NCBI RefSeq assembly: GCF_019320115.1 | Contig: NC_089591.1 | Span: forward strand, 54,622,078 to 54,686,077 | Origin: Miscanthus floridulus | Taxonomy: Eukaryota > Streptophyta > Magnoliopsida > Poales > Poaceae | Direction: 5' to 3' | Length of the DNA stretch: 64,000 nucleotides | Part shown: positions 47,906 through 58,799 of the stretch, one piece after another | How the letters are laid out: the number at the start of each line of letters is the position of its first letter | Position numbering within the stretch: position 1 is the first letter of the stretch | Translations under genes and position numbers: made by a program | Notes under the pieces: model-generated | The model's input: the letters and a program-made list of their open reading frames with translations, nothing else | Databases searched by the model: none | Told to the model about the DNA's origin: nothing

Positions 47906-48964
47906 ATGGCATGCACAAAGCAGACCGCTCGCAAGTCCACCGGAGGCAGAGCTCCCTGCCATTAGCTTGCTCCATGTACCCGTCAAAGCCATACGTTTCT
48001 TGGAGAGTTTGGGATGCCTATACTCTTGTGGAGAGTGCTCAGCTATGTAGGCTATCCTGATGGAATGGAGCCCCTCTATTTCTGGACAAATGAGCAGTTG
48101 GGGGAAGGTCTCTTGGTTACAGTGGAGGCCATTGTTCGTCCCCAAGGTGACAGTTCTGAATGGACTGGTTGATGTTATGAGTCAACTGGCAGGACTGCTG
48201 AAGAAGCAGCTGACAGGGCAGCCTTTGGGATACTAAGGGATATCATGGATCGTTTTCCTTAGGAGTTGGCAGCTGCTATAGTTGGAGTCTTTCTGAGGGG
48301 CAACCCCTCCACTGACTCATGGCAACAAGCAAGAGGAAGATCTCTAGAGATTGGTGCAGCAGAAGGACAGAACAGTGATAACCTTACTATGAGTGCCATG
48401 TTCATAGTGATGAAGGCTTTCGATGGAGTAGAAGGTAGCCTAAGACGTGTGTCTGGTGCTCTTGGTTAGGCCCACGATGACCAACGTTAGCTTCAGAGGG
48501 ATCACGACACCAAGATTGAGTGGCTCAGTGCAGAGATGGCTCAGTTGACTCATCAGAGGGATCAGGCGACCCTAAGGACTAGAGCCTATGAGGGAGACGT
48601 ACGTGCACTAAGAGAGCAGGTTGAGCGTCTGACCACGGCCAACAGGAACGCTGAGCGCATGTTGATCCATGTGCTCCACCAGAGGAATGAAGCCTGGTCC
48701 GCAGAAGATGTTCTAAGAGCTCGATAGGTTGAGCTAGAGCAGCAGCTAGCCAATGCAGAAGAGTACAACGACAACCTACATGAGGAGGTTCATCAGCTGA
48801 ATAACCAGCTCCACCCTTATGTTCCTCCTGGAGCAGCAGAGATGGATCTAGATGAGGACGAGGATCCCGAAGAGCCTGAGGCACCAGCTGATGATGATGA
48901 TGATGATGATGTGGATAGTGACAATGTTGACATCTTCAACTTAGACAGCGACCACGATGAGTAG
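47906..48964 (+). pseudogene. extra retrotransposon ORF with histone H3-like N-terminal tail
   Basis: One frame runs 352 codons from ATG at 47906 to TAG at 48962, with six internal stops (47963, 48170, 48260, 48467, 48488, 48725) and no frameshift. The first 19 codons read MACTKQTARKSTGGRAPCH, followed by a stop and Leu-Ala. This aligns without gaps to the start of histone H3, keeping K4, R8, K9, S10, T11, G12 and G13. Cys stands at H3 positions 2 and 17 and a stop at 19, each one C-to-T step from the histone codon. The rest is not histone. A globular part includes YVGYPDGMEPLYFWTNEQ and GRTAEEAADRAAFGIL, with a pattern faintly like a double-stranded-RNA-binding fold. A Gln/Arg/Glu-rich coiled coil follows (about 48490-48790), then an acidic tail with seven consecutive Asp. 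Function unknown. It lies between the PBS and gag. Confidence 0.8.
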
Positions 48965-49325
48965 GCTAGCAGTTGTTGTGCTAGCTACTAGGATTTCGTT
49001 TGCGATGACCTTTTGCATGATTGGCATGTCTGGCATGTAATAATGAGTAGAAAGACTAAGACCTTGATGTCATGTTGGAAAACTTGGAAGTGTTTGTGGC
49101 GATATCTGAACATCAAAAGTCTAGTGTATGTATGCTGGCAATTTGGTTGTATTGGACGCGATGTGTGCGCTTAAGTAATCTAATTAGTGATGTTGTGTTA
49201 ATTGGAATGACTTATTGTGCTCCTGTTTTATTGTATGAATTTATTCTCTCTAGTGTATTCAGTACGGCATAATTTTTCATTCACCTACAATTTCTACATC
49301 GCCTAATGATTACTGTTGCTGAAAT

Positions 49326-50084
49326 ATGCAGATGCCGAACACTCACCGTACCGTGTATGACACTACTGAGGCAGGTGGCAGTGCCGCCGGGAATGAGAAC
49401 CGTGATCCACCACCACCACCTCCTCCACCATACATTGCGGAACAGTTCTTCGCACAGTTCCTTGGAAGTCAACGCAACATGGAGGGCATGCAACAGAACA
49501 TGAAAGCTGCATTACGCCATATTGCTGACAACACCCGCCGTGGGTTAAACCTAGGTGGACATGAAGTGAATTAGCATAGCAGTTTCAAGGACTTTATGGA
49601 CACCATACCACCAATTTTTAAAGAAGCGGCAGAGCCATTGGATACGGAAGAGTGGATCAACATCATGGAAGATAAGTTTCGTGTTCTAAGGATGACAGAA
49701 GTGTTGAAAACTGAGTATGCAGCTCATCAACTATAAGGCCCTGCAGGAATGTGGTGGAAGCACCACCGCACCACTCCCCCCCCCAATGCCCACATTACTT
49801 GGAGGGAATTCACTGAGGCTTTTCATGGAGTTTACATTCCACTTGGTTTGACAGAAATGAAGTTTGGAGAATTTCTAGCACTGAATCAAGGCACCAAGAC
49901 TGTGACACAGTATCTACATGCATTCAACAATCTAAGTCGCTATGCCTCTGACATGGTGAATACCGATGCCAAAAAGATCGCTAGTTTCAAGAGAGGTATA
50001 AATCCTAAAATGATGAAGCACGTCGGTACCAACACAAGAACTGGTTTCAATGACTTTGTTAGTGACTACTTAAAGCAAAAAAGA
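49326..50084 (+). pseudogene. gag: gypsy gag (capsid) region
   Basis: From ATG at 49326 the frame gives a Pro-rich linker and a capsid-type domain including EEWINIMEDKFRVLRM, WREFTEAFHGVYIP and LGLTEMKFGEFLALNQG. Two in-frame stops occur (TAG 49572, TAA about 49734). A one-base frame change near 50083 moves the reading into the pol frame, where a CCHC zinc knuckle (CFNCNQPRHFAKFC, 50339-50380) follows. This is a structural protein for particle assembly. Confidence 0.8.
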
Positions 50085-53000
50085 ACAACAATGTATATGC
50101 TACTTCCAAGACTCGCAAGAGGGCTTTTGAGTCAGGTCCGTCCCAGTCAAGGGCCCCGATAGCAAATCGTTCTATGTATCGTCCACCTGCCCCTGGTGCA
50201 AGGTTCAGGCCACCCTAGTAGAGGAATCAGAATGCCCAGCAACCTTAGAGGAATCAGAAGCCATTCAAGATGGTGGTGCCACAAGGCAAGACCAGACAAG
50301 GCAGTTCATCTGGAGCTGCTACTCAAGTAAGAGGACCGTGTTTCAACTGTAATCAACCTAGGCACTTTGCGAAGTTTTGCCCCTATCCCAAGAAGCAGCA
50401 GAATCAGTATCAAGCTCGTGTGCACCACACCACCATTGATGACATCCCAGAAGGAGAGCCCATGATAGCTAGTATGTTTTCTATCAACAATCATCCTACA
50501 GTCGTTTTATTTGATTCTGGATCATCTCATTCATTCATAAGTCAAGCATTTGCAAGAAAGTATGAGCAAAAGATAGTTGAATTGGAATATGCGTATCGGA
50601 TAAGTTCAGCCAGGGCTGATCTGTTAACTAATTAGATAGTCCGGGGGGTAACCCTGAGTATAGCAAACAGGTAGTATAAGCTTAACTTGATAGTTATGCT
50701 AGGGCTAGTTTTGGATGTGATTATGGGAATGAACTAGATGAATAAGATGGGAGTAGTAATTGATGTTGGAGGAAGAAGCATTTCTCTCAAGGAACCTGTT
50801 GGAGAAGGTACATTTCAAGTAACCTTACCTCGGAGAATAGATCTGGCCAGTATGACTTGTGTAGTCCAAACTACTCCTCTAGCTAAGATTCCAGTAGTGT
50901 GCGAGTTTCCGAACATGTTTCCAGATGAGTTACCCGGTTTTCCACTGGACAGAGATGTTAAGTTTGCCATTGAGTTAATCCCTAGAACACCACCGATCTC
51001 AAGAAGGCCTTATTGGATGCCTCCAAATGAATTAGCTAAGTTGAAGAAACAACTCCAAGATCTGTTGACTAAGGGTTTAATTTGCCTAAGTTCATCGGAA
51101 TGGGGATGTCCCGCACTATTCGTAAAGAAGAAGAAGGATAACTCCTTATGGATGTGCGTGGACTACCGGCCACTGAATGCAGTGACAATTAAAAAAAAGT
51201 ATCCTCTACCTTGGATTGATATCTTGTTTGATCAATTGTCAAAAGCCATGGTGTTCTCCAAAATAGATTTGAGATCAGGGTACCATCAGATCAAGATTAG
51301 ACCACAAGATATACCCAAAACCACGTTCTCCACCAGATATGGTTTGTACGAGTATCTTGTCATGTCCTTTGGTTTAACAAATGCTCCTGCATACTTTATG
51401 TATCTGATGAATTCAGTCTTTATGCCAGAGTTGGATAAGTTCGTGATTGTGTTCATTGATGACATTCTAGTATACTTAGAGAACGAATAGGATCATGCCG
51501 AGCATCTAAGAATTGTCTTGACTAGACTCAGAGATCACCAGCTATATGCTAAGTTTAGTAAATGTGAGTTCTGGCTGAAGATAGTTTCTTTTCTCGGTCA
51601 TGTGTTATCTAAGAATGGAATCTCAGTGGATCCTAGTAAGGTACAAGAGGTTATGGACTGGAAGGCACCAAGCACAGCACATGAGATTCAGAGTTTTCTT
51701 GGATTAGCCGGTTACTATCGTCGTTTTATACCAGACTTCTTGAAGATTGCCAAGCCAATGACAAGTTTGGTATAGAAGGATCATAAGTTCATTTGGACAA
51801 AGGAGTGTGAGGTAGCTTTTTGCACCTTGCGGAATTTGCTAACCACTGCTCCTGTTCTAGCGCAACCGAATATAGAGAAGTCGTTTGATGTGTTTTGCGA
51901 TGCATCAAATAATGGTTTAGGATGTGTTCTGATGTAAGATGGAAGGGTCATTGCTTATGCCTCACGTCAGTTGAGAAAGCATGAGGTTAACTATCCTACA
52001 CACGATTTAGAGCTTGTGACCATTGTGCATGCTCTAAAGATTTGGAGACACTACTTGCTTGGGAATGTGTGCAATATCTTTACAGATCATAAGAGTCTCA
52101 AGTACATATTTACTCAGTCTGAGTTGAATATATGACAGAGAAGATGGTTAGAACTGATAAAGGATTATAATCTGAATGTGCACTATCATCCGAGAAAGGC
52201 AAATGTAGTGGTAGATGCCTTAAGTAGGAAGTCACATTCTCTTGTTGTGCAACCGTTGTTTGAAGATGGGTTCAATTTGTTGCATCCTGCCGTGTTGCAT
52301 AATATCCAGGTTAGTTGTACCTTGGAGAGCAAGATCATTGAGGGTCAGAAAATAGATAAGGGAATATTTCATATCAAGGAGAAAATGAAGAAAGAACCGA
52401 CAAAGCACTTTAGAGTAGATGAACAAGGAGTGTTATGGTTTAAGGACTGTCTGGTTGTACCTAAAGATCAAGAGCTCAAGAACAAATTGATGGATGAAGC
52501 TCATCACTCTAAGTTGTCTATCCATCCTAGAAGTAACAAAATGTACCAAGAATTGAGACCTTATTATTGGTGGACGAAGATGAAGGAGATTACAGCGTAT
52601 GTTGCTCATTGCGACATGTGTTATAGGGTGAAAGCTCTTCACATGAGACCCATAGGAATGTTGCAACCTTTGTCAGTATCAGATTGGAAATGGGATGATA
52701 TAAGTATGGATTTTATCACCGGTCTTCCCACCACACCAAAGGGGAATGATTCGATTTGGGTGATTGTAGATCGCCTTACCAAATCAGCTCACTTTTTACC
52801 AGTCAAGAACACTTTTCGACCACCTCAGTATGCTAAGAAGTACATTATAGAGATTGTCCGGTTACATGGTATACCAAAGACTATCATGTCTGACCATGGG
52901 TCATAGTTTACCGCTCATTTTTAGGAGCATCTTCATAAAGGTTTGGGTACTAGCTTGATTCATAGTATAGCTTACCACCCATAGACAGATGGGTAGATAG

Positions 53001-53782
53001 AGCAAGTTAATGCTGTTCTAGAAGATATGCTTAGAGCTTGTGTGTTATCATCTTAGGGTTCACGGGAATCATGGTTACCTTTGGCAGAGTTTGCTTACAA
53101 CAACAATTACCAAGAAAGTATCAAGATAGCTCCATTTGAAGCATTGTATGGCAGGAAATGTAGAACACCATTAAATTAGGTTGAGCCTAGAGAGAGAAGG
53201 TTTTACGGAATCGATTTTGTTGATGAGACTGAGAAAAAGGTCCGTATTATCCAACAAAACATGAAAGCGACATAGTCACGCTAGAAGAGTTATGCAGATA
53301 AGAGAAGGAGACCGCTAGAATTTCAAGTTGGTGACTATGTCTATTTGAAAGTTACCCCAATGAAGAAGAAACGGTTTGGAATCAAGAGAAAACTTGCTCC
53401 TGGGTTTGTAGGATCGTACAAGATCATAGAGAAGAAGGGTCCCATGGCTTATAAGTTACAGTTACCAGAAGCGATGGGTTTGATCTTTCTAGTCTTCCAT
53501 GTATCACAGTTGAAGAAGTGCTTGCGTGTTCCGGAAGAGAGAATAGAACCTCAGAGCATTAGGCTCAAATCAGACTTGGAATACCGTGAGCAACTGGTTC
53601 GAGTTTTGGACACTAAGGATCGAGTCACTCGGAATAAAGTGGTGAGAACATATAAGATACAGTGGAGTCATCACGATGATGGTGATGCGACGTGGGAAAC
53701 AGAAGAATATCTGCAAAACACTTATAAGGATTTTTATAACAAATGGTTTGTAACTCAAAATCTTGGGATGAGATTCTTATAA
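50085..53782 (+). pseudogene. pol: gypsy pol: protease, RT, RNase H, integrase, chromodomain
   Basis: A single frame of about 3.7 kb without further frameshifts contains 18 internal stops (16 TAG, one TAA, one TGA by my count). Landmarks are protease FDSGSSHSFI (D at 50513), [13 protein letters not shown] and FIDD (51452-51463), and RNase H FCDAS and TDHKSL (about 51895-52110). Integrase shows an HHCC finger (HH near 52501, CDMC near 52612) and DFITGLP. A chromodomain occupies about 53582-53740 (YREQLVRVLDTKD...YKIQWSHHDDGDATWE). It would copy and integrate the element; now inactive. The natural stop is TAA 53780-53782, 10 bases before the 3' LTR. Confidence 0.88.
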
Positions 53783-53792
53783 GGGGGAGGGC

Positions 53793-56700
53793 TGTAACAC
53801 CTCGGTGTTAAGCATGCATTAACATTTTGCAAATCATGAGCATAATCACCATCATGCATTCATAAGCATGACATGAGATATAGGATTAAAACATATGTGT
53901 TGCATAGTTTTATTTTGATAGATTGGATGCTATATTTCTTTTGCCATGTGTGAACCTTGATTGATCACTTAGACAACTTAGAAGTAATTAGAATGCAATT
54001 TGGAGCAAAATGTATATTCAAAGTTTTCTCAAATTTTGCTTTTGAAAATAATCTTCCAAAAATACGGTTTTGAAATTTAATTGACTTTAATTTTGTAATT
54101 CAAAATCTAGTGGGAATTATCCCTAGCACCTTTTGACAAAGTTGTAGAGTTTAAATTTCTAAACAACTTTTATTTTGGGTCCAACTTTTGAAACTGCTTT
54201 GAAAAGGTTCAAAAATTCATTTGAATGAATTTGGAAAAGAAAATAAAAAGGAAAAATTGGTTTTACCTTAACGGGCCGCCGCCTCCCTTTCGGCCCAGCA
54301 GCACAGGGTGGCCTGGCCTGCCTCCGCGCCGCGCCTCCCATTCACCCGCGCCCACGCTCCGACCGCGCTAGAGCGCGCATGCCGCGTGGCGGCCATGCGC
54401 CGGTGAGCTCGCCGCGCGGCACCATCGGCGTGCCCCGTTCTGACCGGCTGCGCTGCCTTCAAGGCCCGACCAGCCACACCCTGGCGCCACACTCCAACCC
54501 CCCTGCCTCTCGCTCAGATAGCAGCAGCAGCAGCAGTGCACACGCTCGCCACCGCCCGCACCAGCTTCCTCGCTGGAGTTGGCTGTTCTGGCTGCTCTAG
54601 TTCACCTGAGCTAGCTCCGTCTCGCCCTGAGCTTCGCCTCCACCTCACGTACCCTGTGCTCGCGTCAGTTCGCCGTGGTAAGCCTTCACCGCCCGAGAAT
54701 CGCTCGTCAGAGTTGAGCTCCTCCTCGCCGGAGTGCTCCGCTCCGTGGACCTCGCCCCTCCGTCCTCCTTCTCACTCTCTTTTTACGCGCACGAGCACCG
54801 CACGAACGTGGTGTAGCTCCCAAGCCACTCCCCGTGCCACCTCTCGGCCGGAGTTGGCCAATCGGCATTGAGCCGCACCACCGCGCCGCCATGGACGCCA
54901 GTGAGCTTGCTCCCGAGCTCCACTAGCCACGGTAGAGGTACCGTTAGGTCCGCCGTGTCATAGGGAAGCCTCCAATGGTGACCTCACCACCGGCGAGTTC
55001 ACCGGCGGCGAGAACCGTCGCGGCCGAGCGCCTCCCCTGCCGTAGTGACTAACTAGTGGGGCCAGGGGGCCCAGTGTCAGCTGCTGGGGTGCAAGCCTAG
55101 GTAGAGATCCGGGTGGATCTAGCATTTTTGAACCGGGATTTTCAGAAAGAATAAAAGAAATGATCTACAAATTTTGTTTAAATGCTTTGGAAATTCATAA
55201 CTTGCTCAAAATAGCTCCAAATTTGTTGAAATAAGTTTTGCTAGGTTTCTTGTGACTAGATCTATTTGTTAAAAATATTGCATGTCAAATTTGTGATACT
55301 TTTCTGTGTAGCTTTATTTAAATTGAATAAATGCTAATTTCTTAGAAAATGTCTAGTAAATAGAATAATTATTAGAAAAATATGGTTCTAGTTTTGGTAA
55401 TCTCCTTTAGTGATATACTTTGTAGGAAAAATATATGTCATGCATGTTCTGTAGAGAAATATTGATGTGTAGTTCAAGTGCCTTTAATTGATGATTTTTG
55501 TTATTTTAATTGAGAGCAAAAATTGTATAAAACATGTGTATGATAATTTTTGTGCAGTGATTGTTTACTGTGTAGAACATAGAAAAAATACCAAATTTGT
55601 TGTTTGACACTTTTCATAGTACAAAGTATTTTCATGCTCATATTTATGCCATAGCTTGTCATTTTTGTGTAGGCTATTTTACTTTTCCAAATGCCATGAA
55701 AATTTTATGGTGGTCTACTTAGTGTAGTACTATGCTACTGTAATTTTCTTAGATTTTTATGAGCACCAGAAATATATGTTGCTGTTGTAGCCCTAGTTTA
55801 AAATGAAATAAAATAATCTTCTTTAATGCATGTTTAGTTAATAATGTTTGCCTTGGTGTATCTTTGAAGCATCTTAGCTTGCTGTGGTGACTTGGCATGT
55901 TAGTACCGTGGTTGTAGTAGTAGTATAGTAGTACATGTTCTTGGATGATGTTGGCTACCTTGTAGAAGAGCTTTACTTCTACTATGTCCAATAACGTTAA
56001 ACATATTCATCTACATTTTATGCATCATGATCATTACATGTTATCTCTCCGATGCACCTATGCATTAGCACTTATACATCTGCATCATACAGGATCATAG
56101 GAGGAGTTGCTAGTAGCAGTTCAGGAAGAGCAGACCGGAACAGATCCATAAGAAGTCCAGGCACAGGAGGTGCTAGAGGAAGAGGAGCAAGGAGAGGACT
56201 TGGCCGAGTGCGTGGATCATCAACCTAGTTCATTCGAACGAGGTAAGCCCCGGAGCATTCTAAGTCTCCTAGTTTATAAAAGCAGTTATTTCTATATATG
56301 AGTTTATATATTGTTGCATTAAGTTGTAGGAGTTGATTAAAACCGTTGATGTATTTATTACTATCCTTGCCTACCTTATTACCTTATTATCTTGTTAGGT
56401 CGGGATCGAATAACTGCTTAGCCTTGCTTAGACCGGTAGCGATCGGTGATATCCGGTCACCTACATTTATTGGTGGTTACTGGAAGAATTTAGCTATGGA
56501 AAGAATGATATCCTGGAATTAACCATGTGTGATGGATAATTGGAGACCGGACGGAAAAGTTGAAGGCAACCAGACAGGGTTCTGGGGTGCTGTTAGTTTC
56601 CGTCTATGTCGATTAAGGACCGATCGTTGCTCGTCCCTCTTGTCATGTTGAACGCATGCCTCACATTTAGCTGGCCGAATAAAGTACCTTTCGACCGCGA

Positions 56701-57731
56701 AGCTAGTGACACTATTCGAGCCGGGATAAACTCAGATTGGTAGACTGGTGCGGAAGGGGGTATGATGGGGATGCGAAGAGTGAGCCCAAGGTGTGTCCTG
56801 GCTGTCGGGCGGTCCCTGACTGTTATCCCATAGCTACTTGGAAAGTGTCATTGGTGATCTGTAGCTCACTTGATCGGTGAGTGTGGTTTGTGTGAGGAAT
56901 AAATCACCAGCTGGTTAGGAATCGATTCGAATCACCATCGCTCCTGGATAGTGAGCACTTGACTCGAGCTACAGCATCATAGTAATTATGATGGAACATT
57001 GATGGTTATCTGGATGGTATGGGATATGCTAAATCTAAGTTGGTAACTAGATGTTATTGGTTAATCAAGTGATTGCTATAGTATAGGTGCTTACCTAGAT
57101 GGATAGGTCATAATAAAGATGATGCAAAGTACTTAAAATGGTTTCTCTATGATAGTTTATGCTTTTTGCAAACGAGTCAGCTAGCCCACTAAAGAAAGCC
57201 TTGCATAATCCTTGGTGTCGCTTTATTTTGGTTTAAGACAGGTAAGTCTAGCTGAGTACCTTCTCATACTTAGGGCGTTATTCCTATTATTGTTGCAGAT
57301 GGTCAAATGTACTATGGCTATTGCATTAACTGCCTGTACCCGGCGATGGGTGACAACTAGGGCCAAGGGTAATGGTCACTCCGTATCTCTCATCTGATGC
57401 TTTTGTTGGAGATGACTACCAACTAGCACTGTATCTGAACTAAAAGTGTGTGTGTGGCTTTAAAACTATTTGCTTCTGCTATTTCAGTTTGAACTTAGAT
57501 TGTAATAACTTTATGTTCTAAACTCTGATGTATCCAACTATCATTGCGAACTTTATGTAACATGTGACGGTAATTGCTAAACTTATATGATCTTGGTTTG
57601 TATGTCGATTGGTTTGAAATCCTTCATGGTTTTTTGGACTACTGGGTTATACGGGCTTAAGTTTGTTAAATTATCTGCTTCGGCGGAAGATTTCCTTACT
57701 TAATCTCGTATAATTGGTCAGTTCTGTTACA
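53793..57731 (+). repeat. 3' LTR of the gypsy element
   Basis: Begins TGTAACACC after a polypurine tract and ends GTTACA. It matches the 5' LTR throughout except for scattered substitutions and an extra segment at about 56057-56257. That segment has coding-like, Glu-rich sequence of unknown role. Confidence 0.85.
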
Positions 57732-58130
57732 GCTGGCGTCCGAGCAAGGTTTAGCAGGTTACTGTTCCCATGAGTATTTAAAACCAAAATTTTGTTTAAA
57801 ACTGAATTTTAAAACTTAATAGTGTGCCAATGGTCATATCCTGTATGCCCAGTTAAGGACTCTAGGTGGCTTATTTAAGTACTAACTTGGGGGTCTTTGC
57901 ATCATATTTCTATTTCGTTGCTCATACGACGTGCTATTGTATGAGTGCCATTCACTTGAGTGGTATTATATGGATCCATTGCCTCTACGCCTCGGTAAGT
58001 GAGAGTTGTGAGAGCATGATCGGATACACTGCCGATCTAGGGAAGTGCTTATATGATGCCGGAGTATTTACATGCCATACGCGTGTTTGTATGAAGGTAT
58101 CCAATGTGTGGGGAATTCCGTCCTGTGGTG
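57732..58130 (+). repeat. duplicated gypsy leader after the 3' LTR
   Basis: Matches 47111-47508, including the PBS-like site and the following 380 bases, then similarity stops abruptly after TGGTG. Frames here are the same as those at 47245-47613 and are not genes. Confidence 0.8.
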
Positions 58131-58360
58131 CAGCATATTACAAAGATACTAGCACAAGAGAGACGTTTTGCAAATTTGACTAATCCATGGAATGGTGAAC
58201 CAGAGGATACTTCTACATTCTGAACCAAACAAAACAACGTATGAAGTTTAAGGTGAATCTTGATCAACCGATGGCTCATCAGCGATGCATGGATCCTGCT
58301 GGTAGACATACTTCTTCACCCACTACAGATAGTTCAAGAAGGCAAGCAATCCGACAACAT
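58131..58360. other. unidentified fragment between two retroelements
   Basis: Coding-like but interrupted sequence between the broken gypsy leader and the copia LTR. No protein family was recognised and no duplication is visible at its edges. Confidence 0.4.
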
Positions 58361-58794
58361 GTTGATCCCAAAGGATCTCTCTCACGGGTGAGTCGACCGC
58401 TCACCGGCATTCTCGCACACACACTACGGCTGGAGGTAGAAGAGAGAGGGAGAACAGAGCGAGCGTATACACAGCACAAGCACTAGTGTTGGCCAGAACT
58501 CTGTAGAGGAGATGGTAAAACTGAACTCTCTTACTTTACTGAGCTATAGTGGGAAGCTATATATATAACTCTACCCATCTAATCCTAGTACAAAGACATG
58601 TCATGCTACTACATTAACTAGATGTGACAGCAGGGCTAACTTTAGTATATGCCCCTACTGTGGCTACAGTGTGGTAGGGGAGCCTTTCGGTGCCTGCCCC
58701 TACCACGGCTATAGTGCAGCAGCAGGGGAGCCCTTTCGGCACCTGCCCCTGCCCCTGCCGTGTGTATAAAGGGAGAGCAGCAGATTACTTTACA
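58361..58794 (-). repeat. copia 3' LTR (left limit uncertain)
   Basis: On the minus strand it begins TGTAAAGTAATCTGC directly after the polypurine tract. It contains a TATA-like TATACACACG region near 58763, and repeated GGCAGGCACCGAAAGG-like motifs at 58690-58750. The terminal CA was not identified with confidence. Confidence 0.5.
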
Positions 58795-58799
58795 ATTTT

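Larger units (their letters stand above)
43361..58130 (+). mobile_element. Ty3/gypsy chromovirus (Tekay/Del type), decayed, LTR-internal-LTR-leader
   Basis: Order is 5' LTR (43361-47110), a PBS-like TGGCGTTAGAGC at 47113, an extra ORF with an H3-like N-terminus, gag, protease, reverse transcriptase, RNase H, integrase and chromodomain, a purine tract AAGGGGGAGGG before 53793, and 3' LTR (53793-57731). PR-RT-RH-INT order and the C-terminal chromodomain place it among chromoviruses. Beyond the second LTR, 57732-58130 repeats the leader seen at 47111-47508, including the PBS. No 5-bp duplication frames the whole. More than two dozen in-frame stops make it non-autonomous today. Confidence 0.9.

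Noticed and set aside
47906..47971. A genuine histone H3 gene or exon
   Set aside because: Similarity ends after about 21 residues. The histone fold is absent and the frame continues into an unrelated protein between a retroelement PBS and gag.
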